Shown here in pieces: positions 50,976-60,393 of a stretch of DNA of 64,000 nt. Position numbers and translations under genes: made by a program. Source of the stretch: an uncultured Eubacteriales bacterium (lineage in GTDB: Bacteria > Bacillota > Clostridia > Oscillospirales > CAG-272); the NCBI GenBank assembly GCA_900546695.1, contig URDX01000002.1, forward strand, positions 62,001 through 126,000, in the 5' to 3' direction. Below the pieces are notes generated by a model that saw only the letters and a list, made by a program, of their open reading frames with translations, was not told the origin of the DNA and searched no databases. Position 1 is the stretch's first letter, and every line of letters begins with the position of its first letter.

Positions 50976-52136
50976 TCAGAAGCGGGTAATTATGCCGCCG
51001 CCTACGACATAATCGCCGTCGTAAAATACCACCGCCTGACCGGGGGTTATCGCCCGCTGCGGTTCATCAAAGCATACATGCACCGTGCCGTCGCCCGTCG
51101 GCGTGACGGTGGCGGTCTGTTCTGCGTGACGGTAGCGCAGCTTTGCCGTGACGCGGATGGGGCGGTCGAGCGTGTCGAACGGGATGAAATTGATCCTATC
51201 TGCGTCAAGCTCGCGGGAATAAAGCCCGTCGCCGCGCGTCAGATATACCCGATTTTCCTCGGGGCTGATACGTCCGACGTACAGCGGCTCGGGCAGCGCG
51301 AGACCGAGTCCGCGGCGCTGACCGACCGTGTAGCCGATGATGCCGCGATGCCTGCCGACCGTGCCGCCGTCGGGGGAAATGAAATCACCCGCGGGGTAGG
51401 TCTTTCCCGTGCGCGCGGCGATAAAATCGGTATACCGCCCGCTCGGAACGAAGCAGATATCCTGCGAGTCGCCCCGCTGCGAGACCGAGAGTCCCGCATT
51501 TGCCGCGAGCTCGCGCACATGCGCCTTTGTCAGCTCGCCGAGCGGGAAGAGGATATGCGACAGCCTGTGCTGATCGAGCAGACAGAGCATATAGCTCTGA
51601 TCCTTGCTGCGGTCGGTTGCACGGCGGAGCAGATAACGGTCGCCGCTGCGCTCAATGCGCGCGTAGTGCCCGGTTGCGAGCTTGTCCGCACCGAGCCCGA
51701 GCATCTGCTCAAGCAGGGCGCCGAATTTTATGACCCTGTTGCAGAGCACGCAGGGGGAGGGCGTTTCTCCGTGCTCGTATGCCGAGATGAAGTCGGAGAT
51801 GACCGTTTTCTCGAACTGCTCGGAGAGATCGACGGTGATGTGACGGATGCCGACCGCCTCTGCGGTCGCGCGGGCATCGGCGATATCGCGCTCCGCCTGT
51901 GCTTCACGCTCGCTCTCGCTATGCCTGCAGAGCTTCATGGTCGCACCGAAGCAGTTATAGCCCTGCTCGCGCAGCAGCAGCGCGGCGACGGCGGAATCTA
52001 CCCCGCCGCTCATTGCTATCGCCGCCGTTTCCGGCGCGGCTGCTTCGGCTGACGCGGTTTTCGGTGCAGCTGTTTCGGTAGCACCGTTCGTTGTTCTTAT
52101 GCGGTCTGTATCTATGCTTATGTTTCTGTCGTTCAT
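50976..52136 (-). CDS. mnmA: tRNA-specific 2-thiouridylase
   Basis: Thiolates U34 in the wobble position of tRNA for Lys, Glu and Gln. The 386-residue protein has the PP-loop AMSGGVDSAVAALLL near residue 42, the catalytic cysteine in SPCVLCNRVIKFG, the second catalytic cysteine in QDICFVPSG, and the C-terminal beta domain with GYTVGQRRGLGLA. The N-terminal ~40 residues are an unusual extension of repeated Thr/Glu/Ala (TETAAPKTA..AAAPETAA) not needed for the fold; the start at 52136 is nevertheless supported by GAGGAAAAAGC. Confidence 0.95.
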   Translation of the reverse strand: MNDRNISIDTDRIRTTNGATETAAPKTASAEAAAPETAAIAMSGGVDSAVAALLLREQGYNCFGATMKLCRHSESEREAQAERDIADARATAEAVGIRHITVDLSEQFEKTVISDFISAYEHGETPSPCVLCNRVIKFGALLEQMLGLGADKLATGHYARIERSGDRYLLRRATDRSKDQSYMLCLLDQHRLSHILFPLGELTKAHVRELAANAGLSVSQRGDSQDICFVPSGRYTDFIAARTGKTYPAGDFISPDGGTVGRHRGIIGYTVGQRRGLGLALPEPLYVGRISPEENRVYLTRGDGLYSRELDADRINFIPFDTLDRPIRVTAKLRYRHAEQTATVTPTGDGTVHVCFDEPQRAITPGQAVVFYDGDYVVGGGIITRF

Positions 52137-52157
52137 GCTTTTTCCTCGGAAATGCGA

Positions 52158-53546
52158 TCATTCGGTGCGGTCGGGAATGTCGATTTTCGGTCGGCTCCGT
52201 TGTCTTTCGGTATCTTGCTTTTCAATCTGCGGGAAACGCACTGTCATCTCGGTGCCTACCCCCTCTGTGCTGTCGACCGATATCTCCGCGCCGTGAAAGC
52301 CTGTGCCGTGCTTGACGATGGACAGCCCGAGCCCCGTGCCCTCTATCGCCTTCGACCGCCCCTTATCGGCGCGGAAGAAGCGCTCGAATATCCTATCCTG
52401 CACCGACGCGGGGATGCCTATGCCCGTATCGCGCACGCGCAGTGTGGGTCTGCCGCTTTCTGCGTGCAGCGAGACGCTGACGCTTCCGCTCGGGCGATTA
52501 TATTTTATCGCGTTGTCGATGAGGTTATATACTATCTCCTCGAGTATTCCGCGGTTGCCGCGGACGGTCAGCAGCTCGGTTTCGACCGAGAGCGATACAT
52601 CCGCATCGTGCGCTATCTGCTCGAGCCTTGCGGCGGTGCTGCGGACGATGTCGCCGAGGTCTATCGGCTCAGTATCGTACGGTATCTCGCCGCTGTCGAG
52701 CCGTGAGAGCCTGATTATGTCGCCGACAAGGGTGATGAGTCGGGATGCCTCGGAATGTATCCTCTCGGCAAAGTGACGCGCGTCGTCGCCCGTCGCCATT
52801 CCGCTCGCTATCAGCTCGGCAAAGCCCGATATCGAGGTGAGCGGGGTCTTGAGCTCGTGCGAGATGTTCGCGGTGAACTCGCGCCGCAGCGCCTCCCGGT
52901 GCTCCTTTTCGGTCTCGTCGAGGATGAGTATTATCGCGCCCGTTATGCCCGCATCGGTCTTGACGGGGCTGCCGAGCATACGGTAAAAGCGCCCGTCCGA
53001 GCGGCGTTCGGATTCGCAGCGTGTGCCGCCGAGCGCGCGGGCGAGCAGCTCTCTGAGATTATGGTCCTCGGGCAGCGACAGTATGCTGCGGTAGCTGCGC
53101 TTCGGGTCTGCGCCCAATATCTCGAGTGCGCGGTCGTTGTGCGAGAGTATGTCGCCGCGATGATTGACGATGAGGATGCCCTCCTGCATATGCGATATCG
53201 CCTCGTCGAGCTCCGCCTTTTTCAGCCCGAGCTCACGCAGCCGCGCTGCGACTCTGCCGCTCTGATTCTTCATCTTTGCAACGAGCGGAGAGAGTTCGCG
53301 GTAGGTCGGCTTGCTCTCGGGAGATTTCGGGTCGATGGAGTTGATGCGGCGGGAGATGATTTCGCCCGAAAAGCGCGACACGACGGCTGCGGGAATGAGT
53401 GCAGAGAGCAGCAAAACCATGCAGGGCAGCCATATTCTCATAAATGGGGTGTCGGGGGTAAGCGGCTCGATGAGCAGCACGGCTATCGCTATGCCCGAGA
53501 GCAGCAGCGATGCGAGAAGGACCGAAATAAAGAGATGCTTTTTCAT
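52158..53546 (-). CDS. PhoR-type sensor histidine kinase
   Basis: A 462-residue kinase. Two membrane helices at 5-27 and 38-60 have almost no loop between them, so it lacks a large extracytoplasmic sensor. A PAS domain (about 105-215, MQEGILIVNHRGDIL) is followed by the phospho-acceptor motif SHELKTPLTSISG, and the ATP-binding N, G1 and G2 boxes (NLIDNAIKYN, RDTGIGIP, GTGLGLSIVKH). It lies four bases after its response regulator and belongs to the same transcript. Similarity to PhoR is architectural; a phosphate role is not shown by any nearby pst gene. Confidence 0.92.
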   Translation of the reverse strand: MKKHLFISVLLASLLLSGIAIAVLLIEPLTPDTPFMRIWLPCMVLLLSALIPAAVVSRFSGEIISRRINSIDPKSPESKPTYRELSPLVAKMKNQSGRVAARLRELGLKKAELDEAISHMQEGILIVNHRGDILSHNDRALEILGADPKRSYRSILSLPEDHNLRELLARALGGTRCESERRSDGRFYRMLGSPVKTDAGITGAIILILDETEKEHREALRREFTANISHELKTPLTSISGFAELIASGMATGDDARHFAERIHSEASRLITLVGDIIRLSRLDSGEIPYDTEPIDLGDIVRSTAARLEQIAHDADVSLSVETELLTVRGNRGILEEIVYNLIDNAIKYNRPSGSVSVSLHAESGRPTLRVRDTGIGIPASVQDRIFERFFRADKGRSKAIEGTGLGLSIVKHGTGFHGAEISVDSTEGVGTEMTVRFPQIEKQDTERQRSRPKIDIPDRTE

Positions 53547-53550
53547 GCCG

Positions 53551-54222
53551 TCACCTGTTTATCTTGTAGCCGACACCGCGCACAGTCTCGATGACCGCGC
53601 CCGCATCGCCGAGCTTCTGACGCAGTGTACGCACATGCACGTCGACCGTCCGCGTGCCTCCCTCAAAGGAGTAGCCCCATATGCGGTCGAGTATTGTGTC
53701 GCGGCGCAGCACCGTGCCCTTATTTTCGAGCAGCAGCGCTAGCAGCTCGAATTCCTTGTAGGTCAGCGAGATCTCCCTGCCGTCTGCGGTAACCGTGCGG
53801 TCGGAGAGCGAGAGAACGATGTCACCCGCGCAGAGTCGGTCGGACGGCTCTGCCTGCGGCGCGGCACGGCGCAGCAGCGCGCGGACGCGGGCGAGCGTTT
53901 CCATGACCCCGAAGGGCTTTGTAATGTAGTCGTCGGCTCCCGCGTCGAGTGCGGTGACCTTGTCAAACTCGCTGTCGCGGGCGGTCAGCATTATCACGGG
54001 CACCGAGGCGGTCGCGGGGTCGCGGCGCAGACGTGAGAGCACCGACAGTCCGTCCTCCTCGGGCAGCATAACGTCGAGCAGTACAAGGGTCGGACGCTCC
54101 GCCGCTACTGCCGCACCGAACTCGTGCGGAGTGGTAAAGCCGCGCGTATCGAGCCCCGAGCGTGTCAGCGAATATTCGAGCAGCTCACGTATCGAATCGT
54201 CGTCCTCAAGAATGTAAATCAT
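53551..54222 (-). CDS. PhoB/PhoP-type response regulator (OmpR family)
   Basis: A 223-residue two-domain regulator: receiver (1-118) with D50 in LVLLDVMLP and K101-type KPFG, then a winged-helix DNA-binding domain (about 128-222; LTYKEFELLALLLENKGTVLRRD begins the HTH, FEGGTRTVDVHVRTLRQKL is the recognition helix region). It is cognate to the kinase immediately downstream. Target genes cannot be read from the window. Confidence 0.95.
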   Translation of the reverse strand: MIYILEDDDSIRELLEYSLTRSGLDTRGFTTPHEFGAAVAAERPTLVLLDVMLPEEDGLSVLSRLRRDPATASVPVIMLTARDSEFDKVTALDAGADDYITKPFGVMETLARVRALLRRAAPQAEPSDRLCAGDIVLSLSDRTVTADGREISLTYKEFELLALLLENKGTVLRRDTILDRIWGYSFEGGTRTVDVHVRTLRQKLGDAGAVIETVRGVGYKINR

Positions 54223-54384
54223 TATGTATGACCGCGGCTTTCTCTCGGCGAAAGCTTCCTTTCCTTAAAATTTCATATAATATTCTGCAAATCGTGCTGT
54301 GGGGGGATATTCCGTACGGGCTTTTGCTTGATATCCCGCGCGGGTTCGTTGTGCTTATTTTGATATCCCGTGCGTGCGCTTTGC

Positions 54385-55257
54385 TCAAGTATAAATATTC
54401 AGAATAACAAGCTCGGGACGGTTAAATATACGCGGCGGGAAGGAGTGATTCGTCAGCCCGCGCGAGATGACGAACCGACCGTCATGCACCCCCGATGTGT
54501 AGCGCGGGAAAAAGCCCTGTCCGGGTGCGAAAAGCCCGCAGCCGAACAGCCGTATCTGCCCGCCGTGCGCATGCCCCGCGCAGATGATGCCCGTATCTCC
54601 GTCGCGCAGATAGCGGCGGTAGTATTCGGGATGGTGGCAGAGCAGCAGCTTTGTGCCGCTCTCCGATGCAAAACGTGCGATGTAGTCTGCCGTTTTCTGC
54701 GGCAGCACCGCGCGTTCTTTCGGCGGAAACAGCAGTTCGGAGAGGGTGGTGCAGCACCGCTCGCCGTTCTCATAGGAGGCAGACGGTACGCCGCCGATGC
54801 ACAGCTCGACTCCGTGCAGCGTGATGCGCTCGGTCGCAAGGTCGACGCAGTGCACCTCCGCGCGCGAAAGCCCCTCCGTCTGCTCCGCGCTCAGCTCCCG
54901 TTCATGGTTGCCGGACGAGAAGAAAACGGGTGCGACGGCGGCAAGCTCCGCAAGCATCCGAACGCCGTCGGGGTGACCGGGGCGCTTGTTTTCTATCGCG
55001 TCGCCGGGTACGAGAATGATGTCGGGCGCGGCATCCGATACCGCATCGGCAAGGCCCTTGATTATGCGCCCGTGCGTGTCGCTGACAAGTGCGGCGCGTA
55101 TCGGCGCGGCATCGCTTTGCAGCGTGTGAACAGCCGCGCGCCGCGTATCGCCCCGTGATGTGTGAGCTGCCGCGTGCCGTGTGCCATGCGTATCTCCTTG
55201 CGGGCGGCAGGGCGCGGTCAGGCTGTATTCGGTTACGGTAAAGGCTTTTTTCTTCAT
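54385..55257 (-). CDS. Calcineurin-like metallophosphoesterase
   Basis: A 290-residue enzyme of the YkuE/YaeI type. All metal motifs are visible in order: SDTHG (about residue 58), GDAIE, GNHERE, HHPEYY and GHAHGGQ. The first 50 residues are low in homology and contain repeated His/Thr/Arg (THGTRHAAAHTSRGDTRRAAVHT), with no clear signal peptide or helix. The ATG follows AAAGGAGCGG. Related proteins hydrolyse phosphodiesters or lipid-linked phosphates near the membrane; the substrate is unknown. Confidence 0.88.
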   Translation of the reverse strand: MKKKAFTVTEYSLTAPCRPQGDTHGTRHAAAHTSRGDTRRAAVHTLQSDAAPIRAALVSDTHGRIIKGLADAVSDAAPDIILVPGDAIENKRPGHPDGVRMLAELAAVAPVFFSSGNHERELSAEQTEGLSRAEVHCVDLATERITLHGVELCIGGVPSASYENGERCCTTLSELLFPPKERAVLPQKTADYIARFASESGTKLLLCHHPEYYRRYLRDGDTGIICAGHAHGGQIRLFGCGLFAPGQGFFPRYTSGVHDGRFVISRGLTNHSFPPRIFNRPELVILNIYT

Positions 55258-55504
55258 TTATATGTGCCGCTCCTTTTACTGCAAGTATTTTACCACATTA
55301 TGTGACCGTTTACAAGAGAAATTTTATTGTGCGGCGGCAGGCGGGCGCGGCGCGGCTTACGACGGCACGGTCATGCATACATTATATGAATAATGAATGA
55401 CAGCCATGCATGCCGTTTATCGCGGGTGCGGGGCGGCGGGCGGATTTGTGCATTGTTATGAACAGACGGGTGAAAAACGACTTATTTTTATGCCTAATGG
55501 TATA

Positions 55505-55533
55505 TTGACTTTTACGTGATGCCGATGTATAAT
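55505..55533 (+). promoter_or_regulatory. Promoter of argG
   Basis: TTGACT (55505-55510), 17 bases, TATAAT (55528-55533). Confidence 0.88.
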
Positions 55534-55536
55534 TAA

Positions 55537-55550
55537 TGCATAAAAATACA
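55537..55550. promoter_or_regulatory. ArgR-type operator (ARG box) at the argG start point
   Basis: TGCATAAAAATACA matches the general ArgR/AhrC consensus TGMATWWWWATKCA at 13 of 14 positions and covers the predicted transcription start, suiting arginine-dependent repression. The ArgR gene itself is not in the window. Confidence 0.65.
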
Positions 55551-55616
55551 AAGCATACACAAACCGACAGCGGAACGCCGAGCGCTCCGTGCGCAGACGA
55601 AAGGATGGTATATAAA

Positions 55617-56852
55617 ATGGAAACAGCGGCAAAGGTCAAAAAGGAAGATATCAAGAAGGTAGTTCTTGCATATTCGGGCGGACTTGATACATCTATCATT
55701 ATTCCGTGGCTGAAGGAAAACTACAATAACTGCGAGGTCATCGCGGTTTCGGGTAACGTCGGTCAGGCAGACGAGCTTGAAGGGCTCGAGGAGAAGGCGC
55801 TCAAGACAGGCGCATCCAAGCTCTATGTTCTCGACCTCACCGATGACTATGTTGACAACTACATCATTCCTACCATGAAGGCGGGCGCTGTATACGAGGA
55901 GTATCTGCTCGGTACCAGCCATGCACGTCCCTGCATCGCGAAGGCGCTTGTCGATATCGCAAAGAAGGAGGGCGCGGACGCCATCTGCCACGGCTGCACG
56001 GGTAAGGGCAACGACCAGGTACGTTTTGAGCTTGCCGTTAAGTATTTTGCCCCCAATATGCCTATCATCGCTCCCTGGCGTGAGTGGAACATCAAGTCCC
56101 GTGAGGAGGAGATTGACTACGCAGAGGCGCACAACGTTCCGCTGAAGATCAATCGCGAGACCAACTACTCCAAGGACAAGAACCTCTGGCACCTTTCTCA
56201 CGAGGGTCTTGACCTCGAGGATACGGGCAACGAGCCGCAGTACGAGAAGAAGGGCTTCCTTGAGATGGGCGTTTCTCCTATCGACGCTCCCGACGCTCCT
56301 ACCTATGTTACCCTTGAGTTTGAAAAGGGCATCCCGGTAGCGCTCGACGGCGAGAAGATGAGCGCAAAGAATATCATTCTCGCGCTTAACAAGATAGGCG
56401 GCGCAAACGGCATCGGCATCATCGACATCGTAGAGAATCGTCTCGTCGGCATGAAGTGCCGCGGCGTATACGAGACCCCCGGCGGAGCAATCCTCTACAA
56501 GGCTCACTCGGTACTCGAGTCGCTTTGCCTCGATAAGCTCACCATGCACGAGAAGCAGAAGCTCTCCGTGACCTTCGCGGAGCTTGTTTACAACGGACTC
56601 TGGTTCTCTCCGCTGCGTGAGGCGCTTTCCGCATTCGTTGACAAGACTCAGGAGCGCGTCAGCGGTAAGGTAAGGCTCAAGCTCTACAAGGGCAACATGA
56701 TAAACGCAGGCTCATGGAGCGACAACACGCTGTACAGCGAGGAGATAGCTACCTTCGGTGAGTCTGACTACGACCAGACCGACGCAACGGGCTTCATCAA
56801 CCTCTTCGGTCTGCCTACCAAGGTACAGGCTATCGTTGACGGTAACGGCTGA
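55617..56852 (+). CDS. argG: Argininosuccinate synthase
   Basis: Joins citrulline and aspartate to argininosuccinate using ATP. The 411-residue protein has the ATP pyrophosphatase P-loop [16 protein letters not shown] near residue 18, [13 protein letters not shown], and [20 protein letters not shown] segment, [16 protein letters not shown] and [13 protein letters not shown]. The first 15 residues ([13 protein letters not shown]) are slightly longer than usual; ATG at 55617 is chosen because AAAGGA stands about 11 bases upstream, while ATGs at 55605 and 55536 lack room for a site. Its codon use is enriched in preferred codons relative to neighbours, a hint of high expression. Confidence 0.96.
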   Translation: METAAKVKKEDIKKVVLAYSGGLDTSIIIPWLKENYNNCEVIAVSGNVGQADELEGLEEKALKTGASKLYVLDLTDDYVDNYIIPTMKAGAVYEEYLLGTSHARPCIAKALVDIAKKEGADAICHGCTGKGNDQVRFELAVKYFAPNMPIIAPWREWNIKSREEEIDYAEAHNVPLKINRETNYSKDKNLWHLSHEGLDLEDTGNEPQYEKKGFLEMGVSPIDAPDAPTYVTLEFEKGIPVALDGEKMSAKNIILALNKIGGANGIGIIDIVENRLVGMKCRGVYETPGGAILYKAHSVLESLCLDKLTMHEKQKLSVTFAELVYNGLWFSPLREALSAFVDKTQERVSGKVRLKLYKGNMINAGSWSDNTLYSEEIATFGESDYDQTDATGFINLFGLPTKVQAIVDGNG

Positions 56853-56887
56853 TTGCAGTCGGTGATCGACGTAGGTGCAGACAGCGT

Positions 56888-56916
56888 TTGCGGGGATGTG
56901 CCGAAAATAATATAAT
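56888..56916 (+). promoter_or_regulatory. Promoter of argH
   Basis: TTGCGG (56888-56893), 17 bases, TATAAT (56911-56916), starting about 36 bases after the argG stop. Confidence 0.7.
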
Positions 56917-56929
56917 CTGTTCTTTATCG

Positions 56930-56980
56930 GAAGCGGTGCTGTCGGGAGGCTATTCCGACGGCACCGTGCTTCTCGGTTTT
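56930..56980 (+). terminator. Hairpin in the argG-argH gap: terminator or argH leader attenuator
   Basis: GAAGC/GCTTC outer stem, 2-base bulge, then GGTGC/GCACC and GTCGG/CCGAC, followed by CGGTTTT. It lies just after the predicted argH start point, so it may end argG transcripts or limit entry into argH. Confidence 0.55.
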
Positions 56981-57063
56981 ACGGGCGGGCGGCGATGCAG
57001 CCGCGCCGTCACGGCAAAAAAATGAAAAGGGAGCTTTCGCCGAGCGGGAGCTATGGTCGAAAA

Positions 57064-58467
57064 ATGGCTGAAAATAAACACAGTGCAAAGATGTGGGCTG
57101 GTGTCACGAGCGGCGTCACAAGCTCGCTTGCGGATGATTTCAATTCGTCTATCGGCTTTGACAGCCGCATGTACAAGCAGGATATCGGGGGCAGCATCGC
57201 TCATGCCGCTATGCTCGCTTCTTCTGGGATAATCACCGCTGAGGAGGCGGAGTCGATAACTGCGGGGCTCGAGGGCATTCTGCGCGACATCGAGAGCGGC
57301 GCGCTCGAGATAGACCCGGGCTGCGAGGATATCCATATGTTCGTCGAGGCGGAGCTCACCGCACGCATCGGCGCGGCGGGAAAGAAGCTGCACACCGCGC
57401 GCAGCAGAAACGATCAGGTCGCGCTCGATATACGTCTGTATCTGCGCGAGCGGATAGGCGAGCTTATCTCGCTTGCGGCGGAGCTTGCATCCGCGGTGAC
57501 CGACAAGGCAGAGCAGTATAAGTGCACCGTAATGCCGGGCTATACCCATCTTCAGCGCGCTCAGCCGATAACCTTCGGTCATCAGCTCATGGCGTATGTA
57601 TTCATGCTGCTGCGCGACATCTCGCGTCTGCGCGACTGTCGCGGGCGGATGAACGTGTCCCCCATCGGCTCATGCGCTCTTGCGGGGACGACCTACCCGA
57701 CGAACCGCCGCTATGAGGCGGAGCTGCTCGGCTTTTCATCGGTCTGCCCGAACTCGATAGACGGCGTATCCGACCGCGATTTTTCGCTCGAGCTGCTTTC
57801 GGATATCTCGATAATGATGATGCATCTCTCGCGTTTTTCCGAGGAGATTATTCTCTGGTCGAGCTGGGAGTTCGGCTTCGTGCATCTCAGCGATGCGTTC
57901 ACGACCGGCTCATCCATCATGCCGCAGAAGAAAAACCCCGATATGGCGGAGCTTGTGCGCGGTAAGACGGGCAGGGTATACGGCGATATGCTCTCGCTCT
58001 TTACAACGCTTAAGGGGCTTCCGCTCGCATACAATAAGGATATGCAGGAGGATAAGGAGTGCGTGTTCGACGCGGTCGATACTGCGGTCATGTGTCTTAA
58101 GGTGTTCCGCGGCATGATTGAGGGCATGCGTGCCGACCCCGAGCGGATGAAGAAGGCGGCGCAGACGGGCTTTATCAACGCGACCGACCTTGCGGATTAT
58201 CTTGTCGGACGCGGGCTCCCGTTTCGCGAGGCGTACAAGAAGTCGGGCGAGCTTGTCGCACTCTGCACGAGGCTCGGTACCGTGCTTGACGAGCTCCCGC
58301 TCGAGGAGTACAAAAAGGCAAGCGAACTGTTCGACGAGGATGTATATGCGGCTATCGACCTCGATGCGTGCGTTGCGCGCAGGATGAGTGAGGGCGGCAC
58401 GGCACCCGAGCAGGTCACGGCGCAGATAGCGTCGGCAAGAGAACAGCTTTCCGCTGTTGCAGAGTGA
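57064..58467 (+). CDS. argH: Argininosuccinate lyase
   Basis: Splits argininosuccinate into arginine and fumarate. From the ATG at 57064 the protein has 467 residues, the family length, and begins with KMWAGVTSGVTSS, aligned to the usual KLWGGRF start. Conserved parts: SIGFDSRMYKQDIGGSIAHA, HTARSRNDQVALDIRLY, GYTHLQRAQPI and the fumarase/aspartase signature GSSIMPQKKNPD near residue 282. In-frame ATGs at 57022 and 56995 would add residues without homology, the latter inside the leader just past the hairpin. The ribosome site is weak. Confidence 0.95.
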   Translation: MAENKHSAKMWAGVTSGVTSSLADDFNSSIGFDSRMYKQDIGGSIAHAAMLASSGIITAEEAESITAGLEGILRDIESGALEIDPGCEDIHMFVEAELTARIGAAGKKLHTARSRNDQVALDIRLYLRERIGELISLAAELASAVTDKAEQYKCTVMPGYTHLQRAQPITFGHQLMAYVFMLLRDISRLRDCRGRMNVSPIGSCALAGTTYPTNRRYEAELLGFSSVCPNSIDGVSDRDFSLELLSDISIMMMHLSRFSEEIILWSSWEFGFVHLSDAFTTGSSIMPQKKNPDMAELVRGKTGRVYGDMLSLFTTLKGLPLAYNKDMQEDKECVFDAVDTAVMCLKVFRGMIEGMRADPERMKKAAQTGFINATDLADYLVGRGLPFREAYKKSGELVALCTRLGTVLDELPLEEYKKASELFDEDVYAAIDLDACVARRMSEGGTAPEQVTAQIASAREQLSAVAE

Positions 58468-58556
58468 TGCGGCGGGGCGTTTTTCGTTATTTTGCGGCGG
58501 GGCGTCTTTCAGGATTTTGCGGAGGTAAATTTTCCGCAAACAAACGTAATATACTA

Positions 58557-58585
58557 TTGCCTTTTTCGGCATATGAGTGTATAAT
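58557..58585 (+). promoter_or_regulatory. Promoter of the dockerin/transglutaminase gene
   Basis: TTGCCT (58557-58562), 17 bases, TATAAT (58580-58585). Confidence 0.75.
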
Positions 58586-58719
58586 ACAAGCAGAGCGCAT
58601 CGGACACGGCATGCAGACGCTTGTCGCGTCCGATGTGTATTTAAGGCAGCGCCGCGCAAGTGCATCGTCGGTTCACACCGCAGCTCCTTGCGATGCCGCT
58701 GCAAGACAAAGCGCAGAAC

Positions 58720-58747
58720 AAAAGACAAAAGACAAAAGACAAAAGAC
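58720..58747. repeat. Four tandem copies of a 7-bp unit
   Basis: AAAAGAC repeated four times without change, 27 bases before the start codon of the dockerin gene and close to its ribosome site (58762-58766). Simple repeats of this kind can slip; since the unit is in the leader it would change spacing, not frame. Confidence 0.9.
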
Positions 58748-58773
58748 GACCGAGTCGACACGGAGGTGCATCC

Positions 58774-60306
58774 TTGTTTTTCTTTGAGCACAAAAAGAAG
58801 CTGATAAGCGGCATACTCGCCGCATACATGACCTTTACCGCAATGAGCGCCGCAGTCCCGATATTTGCCGAGGCGGGCGGTGTTGACAGTCTCGCCGAGG
58901 GGCGATATTTCGGCTACGAGCAGCTGCCCGGCAGCCTTGACACCGATAAGCTGCACGAGACTCTTACCGACGCACTGACATCGTGCGCGCCGACGGCGGA
59001 TCTTTCTTCCTTCGGTATATCGCGGAGCGATGCGGGTGTTGTAGCCGAGCTGATAAGCTACTCTATCCCGGAGGCGTTCCATGTTTCGGAGATAAGCTAC
59101 GAGAATGACGGCGCGGGAAATATCTCACGCATGCATTTCAAATACAGCATGACCGAGAAGGATTACCGCGCAAAGCTCGCCGAGTGTGAGGCGGCAGCCG
59201 ATAAAATGACCGCCGACCTTGTAACATCGGACCTCGGTGAGTCGGAAAAGGCGCTGCTCATTCACGACCGCATCGCCGCAAGCTGTGAGTACGACTATGC
59301 GGGCTATAACGAATATCTGAAAAACGGCACGCAGCTCCCGACCGACGATTTCGGCATCTACGGCGTTCTTGTCGGCGGCAGAGCGGTGTGCGAGGGCTAC
59401 GCACTCACGAATATTTACCTTCTCTCGCGGGTCGGCATTCATGCAATGTTCTGCCGCTCGTCCGAGATAAATCACGGCTGGAATATCGTCTGGGTAGACG
59501 GCGTACCCTATCATGTCGACGTCACATGGGATGATGCCGTGTGGGATATCACGGGCAGGGTCGACCATCAGTATTTCCTGCTCTCGAGCGCGGAGCTTGA
59601 GCATCGCCGCGCAGAGAACGGTGCTGCGTCGGATGACTATTATACCTTCCCGTCGGACACGAGGTACGACAGCAGCTACTGGCAGAACTCGAGCGCGGCA
59701 TTCCAGTATGTCGGCGGCAGGCTCTGGTATATCGACAGCCGCCGCGGTGAGCTGATTTGCGTCGGTGATGAGACCGAGACGGTGACCGTGATAGAGGGCA
59801 GCTGGCGCGCGGGTGCAATGTCGAGCTGGTCGGGTAACTTCTCGCGGCTCGCCTCGTCGGACGGCTCGCTCTACTACTCTACCCCCGATTCCATCTTCCG
59901 CTACGATACCGAAACAGGTAAGACCGAGCTGTTCTATAAGCCCGATCTTTCGGTCGGGGAGTATTTCGGGATCTACGGCCTCGCCGTTTTCGGCGATGAG
60001 CTTGTCTATGATATAAACGGCTCGCCGAATTTTGACTCAACAACAAAAGAAAACTACGAGTACAGAATACCGCTCGACGGCAATACCGAGACGGATATAA
60101 AGCCGGGCGATATCAACGGCGACGGCAGGATAAATACCGCCGACCTTGTCAGACTGATGAGATATATTGCGGGCAACAATGTTACGGCATATTATCCCGA
60201 TGTGAACGGCGACGGGCGTGTGACCGTTGCGGACCTTGTCAGACTGATGAAGTATATCTCGGGTCAGAATGTCGAGCTACATCCGTCATATCCGAAGGCG
60301 GGCTGA
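58774..60306 (+). CDS. Secreted transglutaminase-like protein with type I dockerin
   Basis: A 510-residue exported protein. TTG at 58774 is the start: GGAGG lies seven bases upstream and the next residues form a signal peptide (FFFEHKKKLISGILAAYMTF...FAEA). Residues about 60-300 hold a transglutaminase-like domain with the cysteine in GGRAVCEGYALT, the histidine in NHGWNIVWVDGVPYHVDVTWDD and the following aspartate. A beta-propeller-like or beta-rich region (about 300-430) follows. The last 65 residues are a type I dockerin with two calcium-binding repeats, DINGDGRINTADLVRLMRYI and DVNGDGRVTVADLVRLMKYI. Dockerins attach proteins to cohesin scaffolds, as in cellulosome-like systems of ruminococci. 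Confidence 0.9.
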   Translation: MFFFEHKKKLISGILAAYMTFTAMSAAVPIFAEAGGVDSLAEGRYFGYEQLPGSLDTDKLHETLTDALTSCAPTADLSSFGISRSDAGVVAELISYSIPEAFHVSEISYENDGAGNISRMHFKYSMTEKDYRAKLAECEAAADKMTADLVTSDLGESEKALLIHDRIAASCEYDYAGYNEYLKNGTQLPTDDFGIYGVLVGGRAVCEGYALTNIYLLSRVGIHAMFCRSSEINHGWNIVWVDGVPYHVDVTWDDAVWDITGRVDHQYFLLSSAELEHRRAENGAASDDYYTFPSDTRYDSSYWQNSSAAFQYVGGRLWYIDSRRGELICVGDETETVTVIEGSWRAGAMSSWSGNFSRLASSDGSLYYSTPDSIFRYDTETGKTELFYKPDLSVGEYFGIYGLAVFGDELVYDINGSPNFDSTTKENYEYRIPLDGNTETDIKPGDINGDGRINTADLVRLMRYIAGNNVTAYYPDVNGDGRVTVADLVRLMKYISGQNVELHPSYPKAG

Positions 60307-60393
60307 AATGTGTCTGTCTGCTGCGGCTGCACGTAATGACGCGGCAAGCGGCGGGTGATGTCAAGCGGCATTAAAATAAAGCTAAATACAGCG

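Larger units (their letters stand above)
55258..55616. other. Gene-free stretch upstream of argG
   Basis: 359 bases between divergent genes, with the argG promoter (55505-55533) and an ArgR-like box (55537-55550). I see nothing else definite. Confidence 0.6.
58468..58773. other. Gene-free stretch upstream of the dockerin gene
   Basis: 306 bases with a promoter (58557-58585), a leader of about 180 bases, and four 7-bp tandem repeats (58720-58747). No riboswitch recognised. Confidence 0.6.
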
